Shown here in pieces: positions 18,676 to 25,538 of a stretch of 37,570 bases of DNA. Source of the DNA: a virus; the IMG/VR virus record IMGVR_UViG_3300034198_010365, positions 1-37,570 of that record; one strand, written 5' to 3'. Position 1 is the stretch's first letter. Each line of letters opens with the position of its first letter. The position numbers and the translations under genes are program-made. The notes under the pieces are model-generated. The model had not been told where the DNA came from and ran no database searches. It saw only the letters and a program-made list of their open reading frames with translations.

Positions 18676-18683
18676 TAAATTTG
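18676..18683 (+). promoter_or_regulatory. Early-operon promoter (TAAATTTG)
   Basis: TTGAGTAAATTTGTA at 18671-18685 holds TAAATTTG, with the ATG of the first early gene at 18689. The predicted transcription start is at that ATG, so the mRNA is likely leaderless. The 15-mer is identical to the one before the fibre gene on the other strand. Confidence 0.6.
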
Positions 18684-18688
18684 TATTC

Positions 18689-19150
18689 ATGACAACATAC
18701 ACTATCAAGCGGGGCCGAAAGTCCTCCGGCTTTGTTCGGGGGCTCGTTATTCTACCGCCGTCCATCCGCAAGACGGTACGATTTACACCAAGCTGCGTGT
18801 ACGATACTGTGCACTCCATTCCCGGGAATCTGTTCGGGGTGGTATCTCCAAAGGGTTATTCAGTCAAGTTCATGTGGGAGTACGATCCACGGTTTGATCA
18901 GATCTGGCTGTACGTCGCCAAGTCGGTGAAGGGTCAGGAGGAGAGGTTCTCTCTGGGTATGGTACCGGTCGGAGAGGAGTTGAAGATGGACATCCTGATG
19001 GCGGACAACTACGTCGTGTTCGCCGTGTCAGCGAAGGGAGTCCCTTCCATGAGCAGGTTCGTTCCGTTTGACCGGATAAGCTTCGGTCTGGAGGTCCGGC
19101 CATCGTTTCCGGTGAAGGCGCCGCATGACATCAAAATCGAAATGAAGTAG
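18689..19150 (+). CDS. Hypothetical first early protein (153 aa)
   Basis: Starts at the ATG at 18689 (MTTYTIKRGRKSSGFVRGL). A longer reading from the TTG at 18671 would translate the promoter. The product is beta-rich with a basic N-terminus. It has GYSVKFMWEYDPRFDQIWLY and a C-terminal FGLEVRPSFPVKAPHDIKIE. First-expressed phage genes often subvert the host, but nothing here shows a function. Confidence 0.7.
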   Translation: MTTYTIKRGRKSSGFVRGLVILPPSIRKTVRFTPSCVYDTVHSIPGNLFGVVSPKGYSVKFMWEYDPRFDQIWLYVAKSVKGQEERFSLGMVPVGEELKMDILMADNYVVFAVSAKGVPSMSRFVPFDRISFGLEVRPSFPVKAPHDIKIEMK

Positions 19151-19207
19151 GGATTTGCTGTAATCCATGGATCGAATCATCGGAAATTACCCGAAAACCA
19201 CACTAAA

Positions 19208-19423
19208 ATGATACAGAAGGACGACCTGTTCCAGTTGCTTGATATCAGCGAGGACGTGGCGGTACTCGAGAGTCCCATGACCTACGACATGATGATGATC
19301 TACGTCAACAAGAGGTTCGAGGAGCAGCCGCTCAAGTACTTCAACCTGAGCAACGGGCTTAGGGTGATACACCTTAGGAGTAAGATGATCATGCAGGTGA
19401 AGCTGAAGCTGGAGATCCAGTGA
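19208..19423 (+). CDS. Small hypothetical protein (71 aa)
   Basis: 71 residues, starting MIQKDDLFQLLDISEDVAVL and ending with alternating basic/hydrophobic residues (IMQVKLKLEIQ). It follows a 57-nt gap that holds a WATCCATGGATW-type palindrome but no clear promoter. The sequence looks like a small alpha/beta domain. No family recognised. Confidence 0.6.
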   Translation: MIQKDDLFQLLDISEDVAVLESPMTYDMMMIYVNKRFEEQPLKYFNLSNGLRVIHLRSKMIMQVKLKLEIQ

Positions 19424-19460
19424 ATGGTGTCTCATTCATAACAACCAAAAAACACGTATA

Positions 19461-19802
19461 ATGTCTGAAAAATCACACCCCATGACAGAGCACGAGGCAA
19501 TGATCCTGCTGCAGAAGCACAATGAGTGGCGCCGAGGTAAGGTTGGGGGAGATCACGCCAATCCGGGGGATATAGGTGTTGCGATTGACGCCGTACTCCG
19601 GGCGTACATTATTCGCCGGCTTGAGCTGTTGTGCAGGAGCTCGGGGGATATAGATACGGGCAGCCCACTGGCGGACCTTATCCTAAAAAACCATGAAGAC
19701 AAGAACGACATGCATCTTGTCAATCCAGACCGTAAGTGGATGATAGAGGCCATGGAGGAATACGCTTGGGCAAAGAACCTTTTAGAATCACATAACAAGT
19801 AA
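19461..19802 (+). CDS. Hypothetical protein with LLQKHNEWRRG motif (113 aa)
   Basis: 113 residues. The segment AMILLQKHNEWRRGKVGG...IGVAIDAVLRAYIIRR belongs to a short motif (LQxHNxWRRG followed by an IAIDAVI-type helix) that I recall in many small phage proteins of unknown role. The C-terminal half is mostly helical. It sits in a run of small, tightly packed early genes. Confidence 0.7.
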   Translation: MSEKSHPMTEHEAMILLQKHNEWRRGKVGGDHANPGDIGVAIDAVLRAYIIRRLELLCRSSGDIDTGSPLADLILKNHEDKNDMHLVNPDRKWMIEAMEEYAWAKNLLESHNK

Positions 19803-19804
19803 CC

Positions 19805-20029
19805 ATGGCACAGACGCCGGTGAGTTGGCTGGTCGGGCAGCTCGGGGGCTTTAGAACAAAAGACGGTGACATAGCCTTCATAGGTGTCATACCAAAGGAA
19901 CTAATAGACAAGGCAGAGGGCATGCACAAGGAGCAGACAAAAAATGGAGTTGATTATGGTTGCTCCGATTGGGGCAGTCGTAAAGATGCAGAACAGTACT
20001 ACAACCAAACCTTCGGGGGTAAAATATGA
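19805..20029 (+). CDS. Small phage protein, WLVxQL family (74 aa)
   Basis: 74 residues. It starts with SWLVGQLGGF and has a helix IPKELIDKAEGMHKEQT followed by a Gly/Asp-rich end. This resembles the common unknown phage family with SxxWLxxQL at the start and an IIEQAKEMEKEQ-like helix. The next gene is a paralogue and overlaps by ATGA. Confidence 0.65.
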   Translation: MAQTPVSWLVGQLGGFRTKDGDIAFIGVIPKELIDKAEGMHKEQTKNGVDYGCSDWGSRKDAEQYYNQTFGGKI

Positions 20030-20286
20030 AATCATCAATCGATTGGCTCGTAGAGCAGGTAAACGCCGACTGTACAAACTCCACCTTTATCCGGCCAGAT
20101 CTGGTAAAGAAGGCCAAGGCCATGGACCTAAGCCAGAAGGCGGATGCGTGGGATAAGGGGGCGGTAAACAATATGCGGATTATGAGTGGCGCACCCGCTA
20201 TAGGCTTCAGTCAGTACTATGCCGAGACCTACGAACTGCAAGAACCTAAAGTGGTCGACCATCTTAAAAAAACAACAGATGCCTAA
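20026..20286 (+). CDS. Paralogue of the preceding WLVxQ protein (86 aa)
   Basis: 86 residues, starting MKSSIDWLVEQVNADC, with a second helix RPDLVKKAKAMDLSQKADAWDKG. The N-terminal SIDWLVEQ and the spacing to the acidic/basic helix match the previous gene, so the two look like a tandem duplication that diverged. It is translationally coupled by a 4-nt overlap. Function unknown. Confidence 0.65.
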   Translation: MKSSIDWLVEQVNADCTNSTFIRPDLVKKAKAMDLSQKADAWDKGAVNNMRIMSGAPAIGFSQYYAETYELQEPKVVDHLKKTTDA

Positions 20287-20563
20287 GTACAGAAAGAAAC
20301 CGGTGGTTATTGAGGCGGTGCAGTTTGACGGGTCATCAATATCCGCCGATATGATAAGCTCATGGTCGGACAAGAAGGTCTGGAGTAACACGACGGGCTT
20401 TGGGGAATTTCTTGGAAGTTTATCCATAAATACCCTTGAGGGTGTGATGACCGCATCAAAGGGAGACTACATCATCAAAGGAATCAAGGGTGAATACTAC
20501 CCATGCAAGCCGGACATATTCGAGGCGACGTATGAGAAGGTTGACGAAAACACACAGCAATGA
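20279..20563 (+). CDS. Small phage protein, YRKKPVVIEA family (94 aa)
   Basis: 94 residues from the ATG at 20279, which overlaps the preceding stop by 8 nt. The start MPKYRKKPVVIEAVQFDG, then NTLEGVMTASKGDYIIKGIKGEYYP and CKPDIFEATYE, is a very widespread phage family of unknown function. The domain is complete. Confidence 0.8.
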   Translation: MPKYRKKPVVIEAVQFDGSSISADMISSWSDKKVWSNTTGFGEFLGSLSINTLEGVMTASKGDYIIKGIKGEYYPCKPDIFEATYEKVDENTQQ

Positions 20564-21222
20564 TCAATACAGTAGAGCTCGTTGGGCACTACGGGTCGGA
20601 CGAGACCCATGCCCTGTCTGCGTGGACGTCCACCGGTCGTGACCTGACGGATGAGAAGGTTGAAAGGATTCCGAAGCTGCTGAAGATGCTGGCGGATAAC
20701 GGACATCATACGCCGTTTGAGAAATCAAGCCTGCACTTCTTGGTGACGTGCGACCAGTCTGCTCACATCCACATGATCAAGCACCGGGTCGGCGTGTCAA
20801 TCAATGGGGAATCGGCCCGCTACAAGGAGCTGAAGGAGGATAAGACTTATCTCCCCATGGATTGGTTGGGTGTTCCGGTAAGCGAGGTTTCGGATGACAG
20901 TACTTTAGGAGCGGACTGGTTTACTATGCTGAAGGTATTCTCTGATGGCGCCAATGAGCTGTACCATAAGTGCCTCGAGGACCTGACTCCAGTACTCGGG
21001 CGGAAGAGGGCCAAGGAGTCTGCCCGGTTCTTCAAGACCATGAACTCCCAGATAACTATGGATGTGATGTTCAACTGGCGCAGCTTCTACCACTTCCAGT
21101 CGTTGAGGAGCAAGCCGGACGCGCAGATGGAGATTGCAGAGATAGCGGACAAGATGCTAGAGCTGGTGGAGAATATTGAGGGCAAACCATTTGAGTACAC
21201 CATAAAGGCGTTCGGGTTATGA
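20560..21222 (+). CDS. thyX: FAD-dependent thymidylate synthase ThyX
   Basis: 220 residues. The ThyX signature appears as KHRVGVSINGESARY (residues 74-88; usual form RHRxxSxNExSxRY, with Lys replacing the first Arg). TPFEKSSLHFLVTCDQSAHI precedes it. ThyX makes dTMP from dUMP using methylenetetrahydrofolate, NADPH and FAD, and raises the thymidine pool for phage replication. The length is normal. It shares a 4-nt overlap with both neighbours. The dNMP kinase at the right end would act in the same nucleotide pathway. Confidence 0.92.
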   Translation: MINTVELVGHYGSDETHALSAWTSTGRDLTDEKVERIPKLLKMLADNGHHTPFEKSSLHFLVTCDQSAHIHMIKHRVGVSINGESARYKELKEDKTYLPMDWLGVPVSEVSDDSTLGADWFTMLKVFSDGANELYHKCLEDLTPVLGRKRAKESARFFKTMNSQITMDVMFNWRSFYHFQSLRSKPDAQMEIAEIADKMLELVENIEGKPFEYTIKAFGL

Positions 21223-21584
21223 GTAATCTTAAGTCAGGGGCAGACTTTGTTCAGGCGTTGCGCCATTTGATGACAGCACAGGAGTATTTCGAGAGTGTCA
21301 TGCGTGACCACCCAAACACACCAATGCGGACACTCATAAAGAACTGGAACGCCAAGATACGTTGGATACTGTTTGACATGAAGACCAGTCCGATATTCGA
21401 CCATGGTATAGTGGACGCCATAAAGGAGGAGCTCAAGTCGGATCCGTTCGTGTTCGCCGCCATTCAGGAGAAGATGGCTATTATGTCCCCAGACCAGAGA
21501 CTTAAACTCGAAGAGGTGGCTGACATGATAAACCAAGGCTGGAGTATAAAAGTAACCACATGTATACCTACAGAGCAAGAGTAG
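21219..21584 (+). CDS. Hypothetical helical protein (121 aa)
   Basis: 121 residues, mostly helical, starting MSNLKSGADFVQALRHLMTA. It has IKNWNAKIRWILFDMKTSP and ends in IPTEQE. It lies between ThyX and the SNase-like gene, overlapping the first by 4 nt and the second by 25 nt. No family recognised. Confidence 0.65.
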   Translation: MSNLKSGADFVQALRHLMTAQEYFESVMRDHPNTPMRTLIKNWNAKIRWILFDMKTSPIFDHGIVDAIKEELKSDPFVFAAIQEKMAIMSPDQRLKLEEVADMINQGWSIKVTTCIPTEQE

Positions 21585-21964
21585 TCAGGGTAATAGACGG
21601 CGACACTGTGGTGCTGGACATCGACCTCGGGTTTGACATCCACCACATCAAGTCCTGCCGGTTGTATGGCATCAACGCGTATGAGCTGAGGGATAAGGAC
21701 CCAGAGAAGAAGAGACTGGCGAACGCAGGGAAGAACGCTCTCGACGAGATACTTCCGGATGAGGTTATCATTGAGTCTATGGAGCTGGACAAGTACGGCC
21801 GGCCACTGGTGATCATCTACCTGTTCAATGGCATGGAGAAGCTGATGGACCCGGACGAGCGTCGTGTCACCGCAAACAACGAGATGCTCCACCGTAGACT
21901 GGCGGTAACGTACCTTGACCCCAAAAACAAACTAGGCAATACGGAGCCTATTACGGGCGAGTAA
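21560..21964 (+). CDS. Staphylococcal-nuclease-like protein (thermonuclease family)
   Basis: 134 residues with the SNase OB-fold signature: VVRVIDGDTVVLDIDLGF (calcium-binding Asp13/Asp15 region), CRLYGINAYELR (Arg34, Glu42) and LDKYGRPLV (Arg81). All three catalytic positions are present, so it is probably an active calcium-dependent phosphodiesterase. There is no signal peptide, unlike secreted SNases, so it likely acts in the cell, perhaps in host DNA degradation or phage DNA processing. It is the last gene before the gene-poor region. Confidence 0.88.
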   Translation: MYTYRARVVRVIDGDTVVLDIDLGFDIHHIKSCRLYGINAYELRDKDPEKKRLANAGKNALDEILPDEVIIESMELDKYGRPLVIIYLFNGMEKLMDPDERRVTANNEMLHRRLAVTYLDPKNKLGNTEPITGE

Positions 21965-22503
21965 TGTCAGACCATACCAATGTACCAATTTATACCCGAT
22001 AGCGCAGCCCTAAGCCCCGGACGGGCTCACGCGTACCCTTATGGGTATAGTCTTACCGGTAAGGTAGGGTATATGGCAAATTGCGGTGGTTTGAGGACGG
22101 CGAACCGGGTGGGGTGTGTAAATGGGAGTTGGGTGTGGGAATGGTGGTGGGGTTATGTATATACACGGGTATACAGGCGTGGCGTGCGGGAACGCGCAGG
22201 CGCGACCGGGTGGGTGCGCGTCTTCCTATTACGGATTCCGGAATCGCCACAAAACATAACACCGAATTAGCGACATAGGAACGCAAAGCAATGATACACA
22301 ATGAGTTACGATTGCAAAAGCGTAGATTTGCAGGGAACAAAGCGGAATCTGCGGGTGAAAAAGGAATCTGCGGAATCCACGGAAACCCTTGACAGACGTG
22401 GGTTTCAGGCGATTCCCTGCTCATCGTCCATGTGTGAACGGCATGACAATAACCCACCCCCCCCTCTCCTCCCCTCATCACCCCACCTTCAACGTCCTGA
22501 CTG
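21965..22503 (+). other. Gene-poor, palindrome-rich intergenic region
   Basis: About 540 bp with no convincing gene. Three inverted repeats stand side by side: AGCCC-cggac-GGGCT (about 22011-22025), TACCC-ttat-GGGTA and CTTACCGGTAAG (about 22051-22062). GATTCCGGAATC lies near 22232. GGAATCTGCGG is repeated directly near 22345 and 22370. A C-run (about 22458-22466) ends a G-rich to C-rich skew change. Weak possible small ORFs exist (a TTG-start membrane-like frame at 22081-22278 and an ATG frame at 22301-22504), but their composition is poor. It is a candidate replication or regulatory region. Confidence 0.5.
22323..22330 (+). promoter_or_regulatory. Possible -7 box TAGATTTG
   Basis: TAGATTTG fits TAnnTTTG and lies about 170 nt before the next gene, in the gene-poor region. 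There is no obvious -33 element. It could start the transcript of the winged-helix gene. Confidence 0.3.
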
Positions 22504-22827
22504 ATGCAGATTGAAAAGTTCCTAACCTTCCTGCCTGCTGCTCTCTCTCATGTATCTGAGAGGATGCGTCTGCCTATCGTGTCTTCTCATTTGCTTTATC
22601 TCTTACACATAGTCAAACGACTCCCCCGAACTGCTCGCGCTGACCTGTACAGGTACACAAAATCGGCAGGGCGTGGTATGCACTTGCACACGCTTGCATC
22701 ATACTTACAGGATGCAGTAAAGTATAACCTTCTGACTATCGAAGACGGCAGCTATAAACTCACGACGAGAGGTCTTGAATTCATCGCAAGGGTTAACCGA
22801 TATTTTCATCATAAGCGGTTTAGGTAG
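22504..22827 (+). CDS. Small winged-helix-like DNA-binding protein (107 aa)
   Basis: 107 residues. The C-terminal ~65 residues (ADLYRYTKSAGRGMHLHTLASYLQ..., then LLTIEDGSYKLTTRGLEFI) have the helix-helix-wing order of a winged-helix domain. The N-terminal part is helical. It lies inside the candidate origin region, so a role in replication control or transcription is possible but not shown. It contains one CCCCCGAAC copy. Confidence 0.65.
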   Translation: MQIEKFLTFLPAALSHVSERMRLPIVSSHLLYLLHIVKRLPRTARADLYRYTKSAGRGMHLHTLASYLQDAVKYNLLTIEDGSYKLTTRGLEFIARVNRYFHHKRFR

Positions 22828-22844
22828 TCCTTCCCTCATCCCTT

Positions 22845-22853
22845 TGTGGATAA
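22845..22853 (-). promoter_or_regulatory. Consensus DnaA box (TTATCCACA)
   Basis: TGTGGATAA on the plus strand is the exact complement of the bacterial DnaA box TTATCCACA. It is followed by a T9 tract at 22863-22871 and AT-rich DNA. A one-mismatch copy (TGATACACA) is at 22292. With two DnaA-domain-IV-like proteins in the phage, this supports an origin here. Confidence 0.45.
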
Positions 22854-22968
22854 TTTCCAAACTTTTTTTTTCGGCTGAAACCCTTTACCATCAAGGCTTT
22901 CCAAGGTTTTGCAACATTGTTGCAGAAATTATTTTTGGGTAAAGTGTTGGTAATTCGGAAAACGTTCC

Positions 22969-22976
22969 TACTTTTA
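22969..22976 (+). promoter_or_regulatory. Possible promoter of the gene-array transcript
   Basis: TACTTTTA differs from TAnnTTTG at the last base. A TTGG lies about 19 nt upstream. Transcription would begin just before the hairpin-rich region at 22980 and run into the small-gene array. Confidence 0.3.
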
Positions 22977-22979
22977 CAA

Positions 22980-23428
22980 TGTCAACGGCACGATACCCCG
23001 ATAAGGCCTAGTCCCTCTGCCGTTCGATGTAGTTCTTTTTCAGCAGGTCACAATGTGTAAGGGCAATGCACTCAGTTCCGCACTCTTTTTGAGTAATGCA
23101 CGGATGAACACCAAACCACATAAATGCACGACCTTGGTCACGATAATACTGCGAAGAGCAGCAATGTGACCCGTCCGATGATGCGGACTGCTAATAAACA
23201 TACATCCGCTGAGGGTGACAGACCGACTCTCATGCGTAAGACTCGCAGTGATGCGATGAAGGATGCGTCAAACCTGTCCATGTGGCAGTTAGGATGTTGG
23301 GTGTGACAAACCGAAAGGCTCACACTACTGCGGAAAGATGGCAAGACCACTCTGCTTAAGTGAATGCGTCTCGTGCTAATATCCGCACGACTGATGATGG
23401 CAGCGGTACTGCCGAAACGTATACACAC
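22980..23428 (+). ncRNA. Hairpin-rich region, possible structured non-coding RNA
   Basis: About 450 nt without a convincing protein gene. Stems visible by eye are AACGGCA/TGCCGTT (22984-23024), GCGGA/TCCGC near 23185-23210, GTGTGA/TCACAC near 23302-23327 and GGCAG-CGGTA-CTGCC near 23399-23413. A few tiny ATG frames occur (38 aa from 23053, 43 aa from 23178, 13 aa from 23338, 12 aa ending in the lipoprotein start), but their composition is unlike the neighbouring genes. It could be a leader or a large structured RNA of unknown class. Confidence 0.35.
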
Positions 23429-23599
23429 ATGAAAGACTTAAGCCCCCGAACGGCAACAATTGCCTTCATTTTTACAGTCTTGATAGCCTGCATGGCCGAC
23501 AATTGTCACCCTGCAAACCCACACATTTGCGTAGACGCCACCCACTCCCAGTGTGATGGCGAGTGCTCTTGTGATGGCATGGAATGTCCGAAACCTTAA
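23429..23599 (+). CDS. Tiny Cys-rich lipoprotein (56 aa)
   Basis: 56 residues. MKDLSPRTATIAFIFTVLIAC is a short signal segment with lipobox L-I-A-C, so the product is probably lipid-anchored after Cys21. The mature part is Cys-rich (seven Cys after the lipobox) and acidic, with DGECSCDGMECPKP. It could act at the cell envelope, for example in superinfection exclusion, by inference. The start overlaps a 12-codon frame by ATGA. A CCCCCGAAC copy lies in codons 5-8. Confidence 0.6.
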   Translation: MKDLSPRTATIAFIFTVLIACMADNCHPANPHICVDATHSQCDGECSCDGMECPKP

Positions 23600-23610
23600 A
23601 ATTCACACAT

Positions 23611-23811
23611 ATGAACATCTTAGAACTTCCAGAAGAAATCCTGTCCAAGGTGGTCAGGAACTGCGTTGAGCAGCATGGCACAAAGCGACTTGTCTTCCTC
23701 ATGAAAAGATATGCGGATGATGCACAAGAATTCCTTCAGTCCTCATTCGATTGGCAGAAATCGCCCGAAGGATGGGTCTATTGGGAAAAGTATTTCGATA
23801 GCATAAGCTAA
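23611..23811 (+). CDS. Small hypothetical protein (66 aa)
   Basis: 66 residues from the ATG at 23611 (MNILELPEEILSKVVRNCVE). It is helical, with an aromatic end (WQKSPEGWVYWEKYFDS). It is the first gene of the array separated by tRNA-like minihelices; the first such element begins 6 nt after its stop. No family recognised. Confidence 0.65.
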   Translation: MNILELPEEILSKVVRNCVEQHGTKRLVFLMKRYADDAQEFLQSSFDWQKSPEGWVYWEKYFDSIS

Positions 23812-23817
23812 CCCCCA

Positions 23818-23858
23818 CACCCATCGGTCAAGCCGTGGCATTCGATTGCAGATGGGTG
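23818..23858 (+). ncRNA. tRNA-like minihelix E0 (degenerate)
   Basis: CACCCATC pairs with GATGGGTG (8 bp). A weak T-arm (TG, bulged G, CA / TGCA) has the loop TTCGAT. The linker is 10 nt (23826-23835) and an unpaired C follows at 23859. It starts 6 nt after a stop and ends 14 nt before an ATG, the same placement as its better relatives. The T-stem has only 4 bp. Confidence 0.45.
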
Positions 23859-23872
23859 CAAATCTTACAAAC

Positions 23873-24097
23873 ATGGCAAAGCAACACAAGACAAACGAGC
23901 AAAGGTTGATTGCTCTCGTCAAAGACAACCACCCCATCCTGAACGCGCTATTGGTTGAGCGTATCCTGTTCATTGCTGAACTTACGCACAAACAGGCCAT
24001 CGAGAATCCTGAAGCGTTCACCATTGGCGGTCTCATCCATCCTCGCCTGTACACCGAATTGTACGAACAGGTCGAAAAGCATCTTAAGGGTGAATAA
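23873..24097 (+). CDS. Small hypothetical protein (74 aa)
   Basis: 74 residues from the ATG at 23873 (MAKQHKTNEQRLIALVKDNH). The product is helical: LNALLVERILFIAELTHKQAIEN, then IGGLIHPRLYTELYEQVEKHLKGE. It is framed by minihelices E0 and E1. No family recognised. Confidence 0.65.
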   Translation: MAKQHKTNEQRLIALVKDNHPILNALLVERILFIAELTHKQAIENPEAFTIGGLIHPRLYTELYEQVEKHLKGE

Positions 24098-24104
24098 CAC
24101 CCCC

Positions 24105-24147
24105 GAACAGGATGGTCGCAGACAGGGTTCGACTCCCTGTCCTGTTC
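24105..24147 (+). ncRNA. tRNA-like minihelix E1
   Basis: GAACAGGA (24105-24112) pairs with TCCTGTTC (24140-24147). The T-arm is CAGGG-TTCGACT-CCCTG (24123-24139), giving 8+5 = 13 stacked bp. The linker TGGTCGCAGA is 10 nt, and C24148 is unpaired. There is no D-arm or anticodon arm. It starts 7 nt after a stop and ends 16 nt before the next ATG. CCCCCGAAC spans its 5' edge. Confidence 0.7.
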
Positions 24148-24163
24148 CTCAATTTTATCAATC

Positions 24164-24910
24164 ATGGCACAAAAACCGAACGGATACGTCCTGTGGCAAG
24201 GCGTATCGTCATTCGATGGCAGTCCCATTGCTGTCATCGCCACAGGTCTCGAAAGCAAGTCAACGAACGCAAAAACAGGCGCAATGGTGCAGACCTACAT
24301 CCTGCGAACGGATGTCAACCCTGTCGAAGCGGTCAAGACAGGGCAGGACGTAAGCATCTGCGGAGATTGTCGTCATCGTCCGACATTGGCTGCGCAGAGC
24401 GGAGAGGCTCGGTGCTACGTGAATGTAGGGCAGGGTGCATTGGCAGTCTACAAGGCATTTAAGCAGGGCAAATATCCTGCTGCATCAGTATCGGACATTG
24501 CACCCCTGCTGAAAGGTCGGAAGGTCAGATTCGGCACGTATGGTGACCCTGCGGTCGCTCCTGTACAGGTCTTCGCTGACCTCGCCAAGGTTGCAGACGG
24601 TCACACAGGATACACCCACAGGTGGCGAGACCAGTCATTCGATGTGGCTGCATGGTCTCCGCTCGTGATGGCATCCGTGGATGACCTGTGGGAGCAGCAG
24701 ACCGCCAAGGCTTTAGGTCTCCGATATTTTCGGGTGACCATTGGTGTCACGGAACTGCTTGACAGGGAGGTAAGATGCCCTGCTTCCGCAGAGATGGGTA
24801 AACGTACCACCTGTGTCTCATGCACCCTGTGTTCAGGCACAACAACCAAGGCAAAGAGCGTGGTTATAGCTGACCATGGGCTTGGATGGAAGTCAAGAGC
24901 GAAGGCGTAA
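24164..24910 (+). CDS. DUF7227-like phage protein (248 aa)
   Basis: 248 residues, starting MAQKPNGYVLWQGVSSFDGS. The centre has KTGAMVQTYILRTDVNPVEA, SICGDCRHR and ARCYVNVGQGALAVYKAF. A second Cys cluster near the C-terminus (RTTCVSCTLCSG) could bind metal. From memory this order matches the DUF7227 family found in phages and plasmids, whose function is not known to me. The Cys pairs suggest a zinc or iron-sulphur site. It is framed by minihelices E1 and E2. Confidence 0.75.
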   Translation: MAQKPNGYVLWQGVSSFDGSPIAVIATGLESKSTNAKTGAMVQTYILRTDVNPVEAVKTGQDVSICGDCRHRPTLAAQSGEARCYVNVGQGALAVYKAFKQGKYPAASVSDIAPLLKGRKVRFGTYGDPAVAPVQVFADLAKVADGHTGYTHRWRDQSFDVAAWSPLVMASVDDLWEQQTAKALGLRYFRVTIGVTELLDREVRCPASAEMGKRTTCVSCTLCSGTTTKAKSVVIADHGLGWKSRAKA

Positions 24911-24919
24911 GCCACCCCC

Positions 24920-24965
24920 GAACTGGCAGCATAGGGCGTAGATGGTTCGACTCCATCGCCAGTTC
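24920..24965 (+). ncRNA. tRNA-like minihelix E2
   Basis: GAACTGGC (24920-24927) pairs with GCCAGTTC (24958-24965). The T-arm is GATGG-TTCGACT-CCATC (24941-24957), 8+5 = 13 bp. The linker is 13 nt. The bases after the stem read CCA, as in a tRNA 3' end. It starts 9 nt after a stop and ends 18 nt before the next ATG. Confidence 0.7.
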
Positions 24966-24983
24966 CCACTAAACCAAAAGCAC

Positions 24984-25160
24984 ATGAACAAAGCACAGGT
25001 ACAGGCTGCTGCACGGCAGCACATCGCAGATGGACAGGTCATATCCGACCGTGACCTTGCCTTCCTAATTTGGGATGCAAGATTCGACTCCCAAATCGAA
25101 AGGGACACGGACAACGGTACGACATTATCTCACTACGAAAAATGGGTGTCAGAGTTATGA
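24984..25160 (+). CDS. Small hypothetical protein (58 aa)
   Basis: 58 residues from the ATG at 24984 (MNKAQVQAAARQHIADGQVI), helical, ending GTTLSHYEKWVSEL. Its stop overlaps the lipoprotein start by ATGA. No family recognised. Confidence 0.6.
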   Translation: MNKAQVQAAARQHIADGQVISDRDLAFLIWDARFDSQIERDTDNGTTLSHYEKWVSEL

Positions 25161-25291
25161 AAAAAGCAGCACTCTTCTGCATCATTGCAGTAATGTTCAC
25201 ATCATGCATGACCACCTATAGCAGGGTAGGGAACTGCAAGTACAAGCATCGCCCATCATTACAAAACGCCTCATGGAGGCATTTAAAATAA
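25157..25291 (+). CDS. Tiny lipoprotein (44 aa)
   Basis: 44 residues. MKKAALFCIIAVMFTSC has a Lys-rich start, a hydrophobic core and a lipobox ending F-T-S-C, the pattern of a type II signal. The short mature part is basic (YKHRPS...WRHLK). It is probably membrane-anchored; lysis or superinfection roles are possible but unproven. The 3' end holds the hairpin GCCTC-ATG-GAGGC. Confidence 0.65.
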   Translation: MKKAALFCIIAVMFTSCMTTYSRVGNCKYKHRPSLQNASWRHLK

Positions 25292-25297
25292 ACAAAA

Positions 25298-25453
25298 ATG
25301 AGAACCTACATCTTCAGCGGTATGGATGACCGCAGAGTCCAGTGGGACAACCACATCCAAGCCTCAAACCTTCGAGAGGCGATAAAGACTGCACGTTCAA
25401 TGTGCAGAAGGACAGGCTTGAGATACGGCAATGATTGTCGGAGGCTCAGGTAG
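25298..25453 (+). CDS. Small basic protein (51 aa)
   Basis: 51 residues, MRTYIFSGMDDRRVQWDNHI, then an Arg-rich C-terminal part (IKTARSMCRRTGLRYGND, CRRLR). The ATG at 25298 follows the lipoprotein stop by 6 nt with an A-rich start context. The short beta start and basic helix could bind nucleic acid. No family recognised. Confidence 0.55.
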   Translation: MRTYIFSGMDDRRVQWDNHIQASNLREAIKTARSMCRRTGLRYGNDCRRLR

Positions 25454-25459
25454 TCTCCC

Positions 25460-25505
25460 GAACTGCGAGGTAAGACCGATGATGGCTCGTCACCATCCGC
25501 AGTTC
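25460..25505 (+). ncRNA. tRNA-like minihelix E3 (variant loop)
   Basis: GAACTGCG (25460-25467) pairs with CGCAGTTC (25498-25505). The T-arm stem is GATGG/CCATC as in E2, but the loop is CTCGTCA instead of TTCGACT. 8+5 = 13 bp, 13-nt linker, unpaired C25506. It starts 6 nt after a stop. The gap to the next ATG is 33 nt, longer than for the others. Confidence 0.6.
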
Positions 25506-25538
25506 CTAAACGTTGCCGAATCGTAATCGGATACACAC

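Noticed and set aside
18439-18819. 126-codon minus-strand frame across the divergent promoter region
   Set aside because: It covers both promoters and the start of the first early gene and has poor coding composition.
21980-22270. 96-codon frame in the gene-poor region
   Set aside because: Trp/Gly/Arg-rich composition, no family resemblance, and it spans the palindromes.
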